From contig JAJEKV010000216.1 of NCBI GenBank assembly GCA_021234155.1, positions 124,001 to 188,000 on the forward strand: 64,000 nt of DNA, read 5' to 3'. The notes beneath the pieces were generated by a model. It worked only from the letters and a program-made list of their open reading frames with translations. It was not told the DNA's origin and did not search any database. The stretch is from Isoetes taiwanensis (lineage: Eukaryota; Streptophyta; Lycopodiopsida; Isoetales; Isoetaceae). This document shows, one piece after another, positions 11,513 through 24,128 of the stretch (position 1 is the first letter of the stretch; every line of letters starts with the position of its first letter). The translations under genes and the position numbers were made by a program.

Positions 11513-14500
11513 GGTAGACTTTGGAAACACACAGTTTATGATATCAATTACATGGGTAATGCAAAGCAGTTCTTTTGGTGATCGCATCTTCCTAACATAG
11601 TAGAACTTAAATTCAAGGTCTAACTATTTATTTCTCTCATATATGGAGCATGTGCCTTTGTGCTAAAACATTATCCTCCGATATAAATTGTCAACTATGT
11701 GAGGCCACATTGTACCATGCCGTTGTAATGCAAATCTTTGAGTTAATCACAATTTCATCGGGCAACTCTGGTGGCACAAGAGTACTTGTATGGAGTTACT
11801 AAGAAAAACATAAATTAGAAAAAGGCAAGGCTTATGGATTCATTTGTCATGTTGCCCTTTCAGCTTGGATGCTAGAAGAAGCCATTTTACAATTTATACA
11901 TTTTACTTTGTAGTTTTTATTGCATGATCTAACACATTAAAAAAAAAACAAATAGCTGGAACCAATATGCCACTAGTTAGAAACAGTCAAATAGGCTAAT
12001 CTCATTCCAAAATGCATTGTTCACTTTATATGGTACAAATGCCAATCAAAAAACATGGACAGTGATCTGCCTTCCGGCTTGATAGTATACAAAAAAAATC
12101 CATCTATGTACAACCTCTAATCTATTCTCGCGGGCTCACGCTGCTTATTCTCAAGATAGATGCTCGCCCAAACTCGGGCTTGAGCTCATATATGTGTTGG
12201 TTGGTTCCTCGTTTATTGTAAATGCATAAGTCATTAAAAATTTCCTTCAAGGAAGCCTATACGTAAATACAAATTAGCACTTTCGGACTACTAAGAGACA
12301 CTTTAGCTGCATGCCTAAGCAAAAATTGGGCCAAGGGAAGAACTTCCACTTGAACAATGGCAACAAATTCTGTAGATGAGAGGTTCTTCAAAAGATGCAA
12401 ACATTATTATTGTAGACATTAATTTGTCTTTGGAAGAAGCTTACAACCTGGTTGGTCTATTTCCCCTGCACAAGTTGTTTCAATGCCCAATTGGTTTGCC
12501 TCTCAAACAATTTGAACACAATATCCTCCAGGCCACGCCTCTCAAGGCGGTATGCGTTTTCCTTCAGCCCTTTCACTAGCGGTTGCGGCAATTTTTTTTG
12601 TCCCAAGTTTAAACAACCATTGGATATTATGACATAATGTGATGCTTAAACACTAATAAGCTTTTGAACTAACCTTTTGAATAGACCATGTCTTCGGGAG
12701 AGGCGTTATCATCCCTCGATTTATCATCCCTCGGTCATTTTGTAACACCTACCCGGATGAGACACCATTTGAAGCCTAACCCATCAAAAAGCCAATACAA
12801 TGAAAGTGAAGCATGAAGTAAGCTCATATATGCCACATATCTGTAAGGTTCTTGTCTTCACCATGGATTTATTCATCTATCATGGGCAGAAGTTTTCGGT
12901 AGTCATCAATGTCGATTACCGTTGGCATTTATGTTAAAGGAGCGTTCAATCTTTCCTTCGAGAACTAGTTTATCCGCAAAGTTCCCATCAAGTTTTGAAC
13001 AAGGGTCAAAAGGCAAGAGGTGGCCCAACCGAATATTGCAACAAGAATAATAACACTGTGGTGCCGCAACATACCGCATGTATTAGAACTTCCTACATTA
13101 TATTTACGCGATGACCTTTGCACACTCGTGTCAAAGGAGTGATGCCTTTAACCATCTAATGGCTGTTCCATTGATGCGAAATACCGGAGATGTCATGAAT
13201 GTAAAAATAGTGAGACGACCTTAACTTTTGGGAGTAGCAAACCTGAAACCCCGCTTTGAGGCCAACCAAGTGCTCTACCACATAGCTACCAAAACCTACC
13301 TTCATCTCAAGAGGCGGGAGGCACATTCTACCATGTTTCTTCATATCGTATCACCACCATTTTTTGTGCTTGTAAGTTAGAATATCTATGATGGGTAGTA
13401 TTTTCGCTAGACAAATCTAAGATCTGCCCTTGAGACCTTACGGTTCTAATCACACACATTACGGCAATGTCCCGGATCTCAGGTATGTGTGGGAGTGCGG
13501 GGATGGTTTACCATTAATAGCCGCACAATATTAAATACATATTTTATGTTCCAACAAAGTTGTCATATTTATTTTTATAAAAGCAAGGTCCTCCATGACA
13601 TTCAAGATTTACATAATTGCCATTGCTTTCGGTCTTTGTGATTGTTGGATCGTAAAAAGTTTACGTGTAGCCTTGTAGCAGACTTCCTACTTCTTCTCTT
13701 ACACCAGTAATCCAAGCATCATCACATTCATACTACTCACCTCCAAACTTGGGGATACCAAGCGTAATGCCCCGAATCTAATACTCAAGAGCAAAAGTTC
13801 AAATTTAGGGAAAGGATTATGCTCATGCTTTTTATTCCACAATTATGAGTCTGTTGCCATGCCCGAAGGAAGAGAGGTAGGGAGCCATGTTTAAAGAAAA
13901 GTTTAAATTGGACACATCGGTGACTTTTGTACAAGCATTTTTAGAAGGAAAATGCTGAAACAAAGGTTAGCCTCCGAAAAAGGACATCTGCTTTGTGGAT
14001 TGTTGTTTTACCCGCAACACTCACAAAATATACCTTCATTAGATCCAAGCTTTTGGACCTCAGAAAGCAATCCAGTACCCCAAAATGTTGGGAAATTACT
14101 TGTACCTCTCGAAGTTAATCATGTCCATGGAGACCTTTGAATGTAACTTGTCTCCGGATCCAATGAAATATCTACACATGGATTGTGTACGTTGTAGATG
14201 TGAAACCATGAAATTTGAGTATATGACATCTGATTGACACCAATGAATAAGCCTTGAACTTAACTTATTAGAGCTTGCATGGATACCATCCACATAGTAA
14301 TAAAGAATTTATGTGCATCCTGATGCACATTACTCTGCAAGATTTGCTATATGCCTCCACCAATTGTATGCTGAAACTAGGCATCGACTCTATGGTTTGC
14401 ACTCCATGTGCATCTAGAAAAACTGTTTCGGGCAATATACTTAGAGCATAAACATTAAGGATTGATCAATCGCATCCGAGACCGCTTTGCCATTTCTTCC

Positions 14501-14565
14501 GAGACTTCATGATGATGTATATATACTTGTACGGTTTGATAAAGATTCTTATTATCGCCAAGTAG
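11513..14565. other. 3-kb intergenic stretch, nothing recognised
   Basis: AT-rich sequence with only short, overlapping open frames on both strands (longest about 60-70 codons) and no motif I can name. It may contain old transposon or gene debris beyond recognition by eye. Confidence 0.4.
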
Positions 14566-14706
14566 TTTTTCCTCGAAAACCTTTGATGGCGAGGGTTTTT
14601 TTAACCCGGACAAGAATAAGTTTGTTGCGCTCGCTCTTCTTCGGGTCCCATAGGCCGATTGGTCTCAATGACGATAAAAAACTATTCTTATTCTTATTCG
14701 ACATTC
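14566..14706 (+). mobile_element. LINE family 3'-end fragment, copy 2
   Basis: This 140-base piece repeats the 3' UTR seen at about 11355-11512: TTTTTCCTCGAAAACC, a G-rich hinge before TTTTTAA, GGGTCCCATAGGC and ATTGGTCTC in the same order. It ends in a different simple tail, (TTCTTA)n. It is a severely 5'-truncated insertion, as is usual for target-primed reverse transcription. Confidence 0.75.
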
Positions 14707-16925
14707 TCTAGTGTTAACCCAGCAATCGTGAGGAAATGATAGCTCAAACTACAAATAATCACAATAGCTCACGGCTCTAGTTAGTATACCATTAGGAAAA
14801 ACATCTACATGTTTCCATCACTTACAAAGATGAATATGTGCCTTGAGAGATCCAACAATGGGACCCGATCTCAACAAAGACCTAGCAAAGAAAGATAATC
14901 TAGCTCTCCGGTTGTTAGGTTTCCTTCTATAAAAATCATTGGAGTTATCATAAATGACATATCAAAATTTAAATGTAGTGCTTCAACAATGAACACATCG
15001 TAATCCAGGATTCGCTTTGTAATATGCAACAAGATATTGATCCTAGTAACCATAAATTCAAAGCACGTCAACCCAAAATTTTATATGCTTTCAAAATGAT
15101 TAGAAATGCTTCTAGTCAAACACATACACCGGGCTCATAAGATAGTCCCAATATCTAGTTGATTTTCACGCATCCAAGTCTTGCAAACAACCGTCCGTTC
15201 CACAAAGTCGTGCTTTGCAAAAAGAATTTCAATAAACGATCCACGGGGGACTTTTGGCAATGGAAGTGGTCTTAGTGTTTTGATTCCGCTATATAAGCTC
15301 GCTCAGTGAACTTTGGGCGAGAATGGGCCAATGATATGGCCATAACAGAGTGTACATCAATGTCTCAAGAAATAATAAAAGCCTGGAGCCTCTTCTAAAA
15401 ATAAAATCTTGCATCAGTTTTATGAGCCAATTGTGAGAATGATAATTTACTAGATAGACTGCTCTAGACTCTTGACTTATGCATGACTAACAATTACTCA
15501 TTGTTCTATATGGAAAAGAAGCAACATGCTTTCCATCAGCATCATGCTCTGATGTATCGGTATCATTTTGGATCACCTTTGGCATTTTGCTAGTCCATCA
15601 ACTGAAACACACAAGGAAAAAAATATAACTACACTATAGAAGAAAACTATCTGACCATATGCAGGCTATGCATTTTAGTGAATAAACAAAAATGCCACAT
15701 ATTTTTAAAAGCCAAAAGAATTAAATACATATAGACTAGAATAGAGGATTTCTTGCTCACCAGGAGAATGTGAACAAGTCTCTCGTTGTTGTGTTTATGG
15801 ATGTATGTTCATCAGCATTTGGCAGATTAACACTAGTAGAGATAACTAGTTTGTCATCACTAGTAGAGATCATCGCATTGGCTGGCGATATCTTCCTCTT
15901 AAGGTATAGAGAAGTGCCAACTATATCGAGATCACACAAGAATTATTTTTTGTCTATGTTATAGCTCAATCTCTCCTTTGAAACTCATTGCCCTATTGTA
16001 ACTTGCAATATTTAACTCGTCAATACTTGCAATACTTAACTCGTCATAGAGGAAAATTGCCATCCAATTTATGCAAACCGGAGACTTGGATCGTGCGGAT
16101 CTTTTTAACACGCAGGGGAGGGAGAGTTAGAGTAGCTCAGGGGCCTTTGGAATTCGAGACATTTCTAAAAAAGAATATGGTTTTGCGGCAATTAGGACGT
16201 ATGGTTGCGTGCAAAATTTGGTCCGACTCGGTGCCAACAAATGTCTCTTCAAGCTATGGTTGAAAGCTCTGCGAGGGATTGCTCGGCAAAACGGCCATGA
16301 CTAGGAATAGGTTGTGAAGATTTTGACCCGGCTATGGCGTATACAAATGTAAGGGGAAAATGAAGATGTAAACCGGCAGTGGATTTCCAATCACTTGGGC
16401 GCAAATTTTACCTCTGAACCGCTTTTACGCAAAGACTCAAACTCCAATAAAAATTTCAACAAAGCGATAAATCAGATCAAAATGAGGCATACTTTCCCTA
16501 ATGCACGTAATCGAAAGCAATCTCGCAAAAAATGGGCTAGGCAATAGCATAATTGTTTGTTATGCTTAAGCCTCCTAGTTTTCGCAAGCTCAATTCAAAT
16601 CGAAGCATGAAATAGCTTAGCATCGAGAAATCATGACTCATAACGAAGGGCCGGAAAAGAATAAGGCTGAAGTAAAGGAGAGGTCGAGGTCGAGGTGCTA
16701 CACTTATTTAGCGTTTGCGGTTAGGCGGTTTTAGAGCGGCCGCCCAAAGAACAGGGCAACAGAGAGTTCTATGGGCTATTGGGAGTTTGGAGCGGTTTTG
16801 GGATGTTCTTGGTATATATAGGAAGGAACATATACCAACAATATGCCGAAAACCCATGTAAACAAGGGATTGCCCCCTAGGGGCAACCCAAGAAATAATC
16901 ACATTAGCTCACCGGGTACATTGAT
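14707..16925. other. intergenic, nothing recognised
   Basis: The longest open stretch (15988-16263 plus, 91 codons) shows no recognised motif and could be chance. Otherwise AT-rich filler. Confidence 0.4.
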
Positions 16926-16941
16926 TAAAGTAGTCTTATTA

Positions 16942-17640
16942 GGAAGGAAGGAAGGAAGGAAGTTTATTTTAACGTCCCACGGAGGCCAAATATTGAAGAG
17001 GCCTATGAGACGGCATAGAACAAGGCAAAAAGCCAAAAACCCCAAGACCAAAAACAAACAATGTAATCAGACAAGAGAACCCTACTAGGGATGAAAAAAC
17101 CCCACTTGGGAGGAAAAACCCTAACGGTGAGGCTCTCAAATACCATGCCCCGAGAAGAGCAAGTCCGACGGCCAAATCTGCAGGATGTAAGCTTCTCCCA
17201 AGGCTACCATAGGTGATGCGAAAGTAACGCGATGTAGCGGTGTGTCGGAGCATCTAAGATCGATTATTGTGCACCGCTTTCGGACATTGACATAAGGCCG
17301 GGCACCCTGGAGGGCATGGTGCTCATCCTCTATCACGTGCATCTCACAACACCGACATATCCCTCTCTCCCCGGGGATCCGTGCCCGCCATTCACCCAAA
17401 TGACTGTCTCAACCCCGAGGTAATGGGAACCCGTCCTTATGGCGGCAATAGCTCTCCGTTTCTTCACGAGAGATGTGTGCTTTCGGCACCGATGGGGTCC
17501 ATGCTCAAAGGTTGGGATTAATCGAGCGTGATAGTGCTCTGTCTTGGGCTTTGCAAGAGTAGAGGTTCGAGCCCCGTGTATTTCATATTCTAAAATCTTA
17601 GGCAAAGTCATTATAGAGGTTCGATATTCCCTCAAAACCT
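16942..17640 (-). mobile_element. 5'-truncated LINE of the same family, copy 3
   Basis: On the minus strand, 17399-17136 encodes GERGICRCC...IEDEHHALQGARPYVNVR, the C-terminal CCHC-type region found after reverse transcriptase in LINE proteins. It corresponds to the EDECHAL remnant of copy 1. A 3' UTR with GGTTTTTCCTC and CTCATAGGCC follows. The element ends in GTGGGACGTTAAAATAAA and a (TTCC)n tail, seen on the plus strand as GGAAGGAAGGAAGG at about 16940-16965. Several frame breaks make it inactive. Confidence 0.75.
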
Positions 17641-20290
17641 TAGGCGAAATCGTATTTCATATTTCAAAATCATAGGCGCCTCCAATCATAAATGAGTATA
17701 AGCGAAATGAGAGGTGCCCAGAGACCCCAACATACGATTTGGGCAGAGGATCGACGAATCCGGCGATTGTGGCTGTCCAGGTGCACCTTGTTTAGAATAT
17801 GTAGCAACAACAAATTTTGCATGCTTCATCTTGTAGTCTCAATGAATGAACATATTTTAAAAAAGAGAAAAAAATCTAGGTTTGCTTGAAAAATAGGTCT
17901 GAGACCTTATCAACATATCAAGAGCCTCATAATAATGTTTTTATGTTTCATTGCTTATATAGAATGTAAAATAGTTCATGATAAAGAAAGGGATTTGACC
18001 TCTAACCTCTTGACTTTCAACCACCCACACTTACCATTACAATAAGAGTATAATAGTTTTACTTCCTTTACTTATCTTATCTTATCTTTATTATACGTGG
18101 AGTATTTTGTGATCTTTTCTTAAACTTGTAAGAAAGATTTGAACCTTCAATATAATTATAGTGATGTCTTTCACCCCGTGTAGAAAGTATGGTGGGCATT
18201 GTGATTAAATTGTGCATATGCGAATGAATGGGTAATTAAACCCATGATTGATTGGTTCGAGGGGAAAGATGTTCATAATAACTTTTATTCATATTGATAT
18301 ACTCTTAATTATACTTACATGATAATATATTCTAAATTGTCCCTATAAATTAAGTAGTATTAAGTGGATTGACCATTAGATAAATGTAAAACTTTGTATT
18401 TGTAAATTGTAGTAGTGATAAAATGTAAATAGAATAGAATAGAATAGTTTTTTTAACGTCCACGAAAAAACTACATGAATAGTTTTTACATGAAAGGTGT
18501 AAATAATATGTAATGAAGTTACCATATATTATTTTAGCTTAAAAGTATTGAAACTTGAGAGAAACGATCCAGGCGACTCTCGCAAATTATTAACGTCTAT
18601 TAGGAAATTTTTGTTATTTGTCTTGCCTGTTAACAAGGTTACCATTAAAGCCAAATTTTGTTTGAACATGACAAAATATAGGTTTTGAAAATGCTCATGT
18701 TGCATATTGTCCGACTTATAAATAGTCATAGGAACCTAGGTGAATCTTGTTGGACAATATTATTTAGCCAAGATAATTAGGTTTTTTTTCTTGTAAAAGG
18801 AATTTTGGCCACGATATTTAGATAGTTTTTACCTAATATTTCTTCTAATACCATTGTATTGAAAAAAACATTTGTGATATACTAAAATGAAAAGGTCGCA
18901 CTAGAAGAAAGGCATGTTGCACACACATCGATAGTAAAGGGTTGCCTAGGAAAACAACAATTGCAATGCGCACGGCACGTGAGTGTGCTTGTCTTGTTCT
19001 TCTGCACATAAATTGTTGAAGCACTACAGTAAGTAAGACTAATACGCCACATACATTTAAATTATGTCACTAGTTTGGATTCAACTTCAAACAAGAGCTT
19101 GTTACGATAGACATAGATGTAGATGCCTGGGAAGGAAGATTGTGTAATGCCAAACGAATTGTAATTTAAAAGGCTAATATACCATAGTGTGGTGTTTGCA
19201 AAATTGTCAATGGCATGATGCTAGCATAAAGCAAATAGTAATTTGTATGATGTGAAAGTTTAAAGGCGATTCTCCTTCCTCCTCACTTGCTTTGTAACAT
19301 TACCATTCTTTTAATATATTGCTGACACAGTTCTTCAAAAAAAAAGTTTAAACTGCAACATTGCAATGGTACAAATCCAAAATTGAAAAATGTCAATCAA
19401 TGCCTTTTGGGATCTAGTAGCCAACCCAACAAATTAAAAAAAAAACAACTATTTAAAAAAAAAAAAGGAGCCTTTAACAAAAACTAGCACATGTAGCTAT
19501 CTGAAACAAAGAGATATAGTGAACCACGGTGGCATCATTCTCAATTATGCATTTTTCGCCCATGAAATGAGCGCGGAAAAAAACAAACACTTAGTAATAA
19601 GAAATGGCAAGAAAATCAACTATATGCCTTAGGTATATGATATAAACACCTTATTTACCACTCCCTATGATGCAAGTAAGAAAATCTGTATCCATCAAAA
19701 TTATTATCAATACCATCAAATCATCGCATCTCAAGACGCAAGGTGACTGCGCACTTATGTGCATCGAGCCCTTCAATTTCTGCCATCTTTGTTACTGAAG
19801 GAAGTGAGGCTCGAAGCCCGCAGATTTGTAAGAGACCAAAGCAGGTCATCTATTTGACAAAAGAATCAACAAAAACACCACCATACATTCTAGCATAGCC
19901 ATATGTTGGAAAGACATTATTTGTTTCCCCGCCATAGTCCTCAACACTCTCGATGCCCATCTATAAAAAAGCTGACCCTGCAAGTATAGGTAGCATGATA
20001 TGTTTCTTCTTGGCCATTACATTAGGGAAAAAAATCCAAAGAAAAAGGGTACCTGCATTGTATAGATGTTTCAACAGTCCTCCCCTACGCGGTTACCTTG
20101 CGAGGCACTAAGGGGTGGCATCGGGCGGGGCTCCTTGCCAGTGCCATCCACAAGGCTTAAAAGCTTGGCGTGGATCAGGGAGCATCTTGTGCCTTGCTGT
20201 CCTATTTTCATGAAGTAAGCATAGCCTAGATGTTCCATTTGTAGTTCTCAGTTGGACAGTCCTTTTTTCTACACTGTCATTCCTATTATT
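17641..20290. other. intergenic, nothing recognised apart from the 18.43-kb LINE tail
   Basis: AT-rich, with A and T runs (for example around 19435-19465). No frame with a recognisable domain on either strand. Confidence 0.4.
18428..18480 (-). mobile_element. minimal LINE/SINE 3'-end copy with (TTCTA)n tail
   Basis: On the minus strand the sequence reads TCGTGGACGTTAAAAAAACT followed by a (TTCTA)n run. This is the same terminal GTGG-ACGTTAAAA motif plus pentanucleotide tail seen in the other copies of this window. Only the last 20-30 bases of the parent are present. Confidence 0.55.
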
Positions 20291-20299
20291 TTAGGTTGT

Positions 20300-21034
20300 C
20301 ACATGGGTCGGTTACGATGCTTTGCTTTCTTCCAAGTCTTATCGAGTTGTTTGCATTTGTTGCGATTCTATAATATCAAGACTCGCCTTCCTTTGCTCGA
20401 ATTCTATCCTGGTCATCCCTCAGCAGATTCTAGGGTTTTAGCCATATTTCTTGTCAACATGGCCAATTGCGTATTTCCTTCTACAGCTCTCGCCATATGC
20501 AACAATTCTTGTTGTTAAGTCATCAATATACTGCGTCTTCAAGATCTACTATTATATTGTCAAATTTAGAGAAAAATTTGGTTAGATCATCATCTTCTCT
20601 AACTTTGAGCTATAGTTCTTTATCAAGAATGTCTATTTGAAAGGAAGATTTCTTCTCAAAATGCTTCAACAAATACTTTAAAATTTCCATTAGAGTCTTA
20701 CTTCTGATTTTTAACAAGATAAATGGTCCAATGTTGCTTGCAAGTATAAGATAAGATAAGACCTCCAGCACCTCCATTTATTCTGAAACTAATACTGACA
20801 CTTCTTGTTATAGACGTATTACCTCCACTTCCTACTATAGAGCTAGTTAACCTGCTCCTGCAATAATCCTAGCAGTGACACTAGAGTCATCACTTTCTTC
20901 ATCAACTAACAATTTCCATAGATTTTCATTTTCTAATATATTCTTCATTTGTTCTTTCCAGGTTTGAAATTTTGATCCTCCTTCAAACACTTTGATCCCA
21001 TTAAGGAGTGAAGCACCGGATCTGTTAGCCATAT
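20300..21034 (-). mobile_element. Copia-type retrotransposon gag remnant
   Basis: Reading from 21032 leftwards on the minus strand, the protein begins MANRSGASLL and continues FEGGSKFQTWKEQMKNIL...LWKLLVDEE, the N-terminal gag domain of plant Ty1/Copia elements. After frame breaks, EILKYLLKHFEKKS and ILDKELQLKVREDDDLTKFF...FDNI follow near 20690-20540, matching the next part of the same domain. Protease, integrase and reverse transcriptase are not seen. LTRs were not identified. Stops and shifts make it inactive. Confidence 0.7.
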
Positions 21035-22838
21035 TTCAATCACCTAACTCTAATACCAATGATAAGATTAGTAATGTTCAATGGTTGCTAATGCACTTGT
21101 GTATAAACTCAACAAATATTATCGAGATAAACACAATTCTTTAAGGGACCTTGAAGCATAGTAGCAATATATTTCCATACTCCTATATAGTGTGAGCTCG
21201 GGCATTCATCAATCTGATGAATCCAATAATATTTCTTCTACTTCATAAGGTGTACCCTCTTTATAATAATTCAGGTTAGCATCAACTCTATAGAATCGGC
21301 GCTCAAACTGTAACTTGGTTTATTCCAATTCGACCAATTCAATTGCAATTTACTGTAGCTATATAGAATATTCACACTAGATGTTTCGACCATTGGATAA
21401 ATATGTTCATAGAGTTGGGTTTATTTCCATGTCATTATGCCCTAACCATATAAGCAAATGCACTAGGTTAAACAGATGAACAACGCCTTTAGCCACAAAC
21501 TCTATTATCAATTTCTTCTGTGATTTCAACTTCAACCATCACTTCTCCTATATATTTATATCTTTTTTATCTCTTCTTTAGTGAGTCCTTCCCCCATATT
21601 GGTACCTCCTCTTTTGTCCTCTTTACCTAAGGAATCCTCAATGCCAATGTCGTCTGATGAGGTTTCACGTGCTATCGTCCCATTTACTACACCTGTGACC
21701 ACATGTTGTATGCAAGATAGTGTAGCACCTAATGTGGTGGTTGCATCACACACTATGGAGAAATCTCATTTTGCACAGATGGAAATCTCCAAGTAGCTTC
21801 TATAATGCTTTTGCCTTCAATGTCATTGGCTATGCCCAGTGCACTGGGCATATTAAAGGTCATAGTTATGTTTGGATACATGTTTCAGTTACGAAGGCAT
21901 CTCAACAGAAACGACCTCCTGCAGTTCACATTGGTGATTTATAATCTAAGGTTGACTTTGTACATAGATAATCCAGCTAGCTTTGCACAGAAGGACTATT
22001 TTTCTTCTGTGTTTTAAACATGTACCTCAGGCTTATGTATTTATTTTCATAATTTGATCTTTCATCCTTCAAAAAAAAAAAGGAATACTTTGTACAAAGA
22101 GTGTTAATTGAATTTAAGTAGGAGAAGTCAATTGAATTATAGAGCATTAATTAAATAGAAGAGGCCAATTGAATTTCCAAATGAATGGATACTTGTATTC
22201 ATAATTGTTTGTCTTCTTGATAGGCTATAGTAGTTGTCATGGTGTTGCAGATAATTTAGTGCAATTCAATGCCGCCCACTTACTGATGTATATATATTCG
22301 GTCGAAGAGATAAAAATAGAATCTATTGTTGGCATACAGAGCCTCCATGGTTGAGATATGCTAGGGGAGATTAAGATCTGGCTATGGGAATGGTGGCATC
22401 TCCTACTTTTGTGTTCGCACGTGAATGTTACTTTTTCCTTTTGTATATATTGACCTTAACGTCATTAAACCCTGGTGTATTTCATGTATTCCTTGAATAA
22501 ATACACACAAAATTTCATACTAAAAGGTTCAACAATTCCACAAAGGGAAGAATTTAGAGAATAAAAGAATAAAGGGACATAGCAAACATGCTTAACGCAA
22601 ACTTAAACTTAAACCCTAACCTCCGTTAATTATGGGTGAGTATGTAGCTGACTTGGTCAACTTAGGATTGAGCGTCCTGGAATCTTCCATTTTATCCAAC
22701 GGTCCAAGAAGAAAAGGCTTGTGGTTTTTCGTTCTTTAATCTTCATACTCTGGCTGTTCTTGTTTCCCGACTCTGAGCTTGATCATTAATGTTTTCCAGA
22801 GGAGCGGGAAATGTCGTTTCTAAGTAAGCACTCAAGAC
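21035..22838. other. intergenic / 5' flank of the NYN gene
   Basis: No recognised coding sequence. Overlapping small frames near 21556-21796 on both strands are serine/threonine-rich and probably chance. The last few hundred bases contain TATATA (about 22290) and should include the promoter and 5' UTR of the gene starting at 22839, but no start site can be fixed by eye. Confidence 0.4.
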
Positions 22839-24128
22839 ATGAGTCTGGCAACGATCCCTCCGGCGGTTACAGTTGCATCATTCTCAATCAAAACTCGGTT
22901 TTTGGGGGGCAATATTGCGAGAAATATGTCTACCAAAAAGCCAGACCAGAGAAAACTAGCCAAAACAACAAGTAGGGTTTCTTCTAGGGATGCTCTACAA
23001 CGAGACTACGAGGCTGATGCCAAAATTTCCGTGTGGTGGGATTTGGGTCAATGTGATGTGCCCACAGGTGTGGAGCCTTACAGAATAAGCTATAACATCG
23101 TCTCTAGTTTGAGGTCCTGGGGATTCAAGGGACCTGTTTCAATGGTGGCTTATGCAGATGTATATCAAGTGCCCAAGGTCGTAAACGAGGCATTAATCTC
23201 AACTGGGATTACCCTAAATCATGTCCCTTCTGGTAATGTTTTGGTTGTTGTAATGATCTATTTTTTCTCTCTTTTTTTTCTGTTAAGCTGCAATACATCC
23301 CAAACAGAGTTGTGATCTTCTGGCCACTCAATGTGACATGATCTTTATGCAAGGGTTTTCCATTAGTATGTCACCATAAGATTTTTATCCAATTCCTGCA
23401 TTCTAGCAATTTAGGATGGCAATTAAAATTATGTAGTGACCTTTTGCAACAGTTGCCATCTCTCTTCTAGTGTATCCTGTGTATCAAATGCCTGTTTGTT
23501 TAAGTACATTGTGAATTTTTGAGCCATGAACTTTTCTGATCGCCACTTCATAGTTACTATGCTTCTTTTCCTTCAACTTCTATCACTTCTTTTATCTGGA
23601 TTTTCCGCCCTTCAAAAGCAAATATTGGAACTCCAAGTGATATTCTATATCCATCATATGCAAACATTGTTGTTTTCTTCAGTCATGAGCTACTACCCAG
23701 TTATGTACAGCGCTTAGATGCATGGTGTGCACCTTATATTGAGGACATGCCAGAAGAATTCTTCTTTTCATTTTTCTGAATCTACAAGGCTCTGATAATC
23801 ACAACAAAGCTGCAGTAGTATTTACATTTATGCTTGTTTATTTGCAGGAGGGAAGTGTCTCTGTGAAAGAGCATTAATGATGGATCTTGTACTGTGGACA
23901 CAAGAGAATCCACCTCCAGCTCATTTGCTTTTGATCTCTGGAGATGATGACTTCGAAAGTACCATGCACTTGCTCCGGATGAAAAATTACAATATTCTTC
24001 TTGCTTGTCCATCAGTTGCCTTGGTATCTCGTGCCCTGGCTTTTGCAGCTACCTGTGTATGGCAGTGGAATAAACTTGCTCGAGGTGAGGCAATAATGGT
24101 GGAGAATGGTATATCTGGTGAGTTGTGA
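22839..24128 (+). CDS. NYN-domain protein (MARF1/limkain-b1-like putative endoribonuclease)
   Basis: Two exons, 22839-23232 and 23848-24128, give 224 residues; the 615-bp intron has GTAATG...TTTGCAG ends and phase 1. Residues 64-168 form a NYN (PIN-like) domain: VWWDLGQCDVP with the metal-binding D68, AYAD with D107, and LLLISGDDDF around 159-167, then NYNILLACP. Family members are putative Mg-dependent RNases, and animal MARF1 cleaves mRNA. Plant relatives often carry LOTUS/OST-HTH repeats after the NYN; here the protein stops at GISGEL shortly after the domain, so it is a short form or truncated. The start could also be the in-frame ATG at 22926, because residues 1-29 look like a basic, serine-rich leader that might be organellar. 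No frame breaks, so it is probably functional. Confidence 0.8.

Noticed and set aside
17550-17582. B-box-like GGTTCGAGCCCC suggesting a tRNA
   Set aside because: No matching acceptor stem or A box at the right distance could be folded, and it lies within the truncated LINE region.
20252-20518. Plus-strand open frame of 88 codons
   Set aside because: It lies opposite Copia gag-like sequence on the minus strand and shows no motif.
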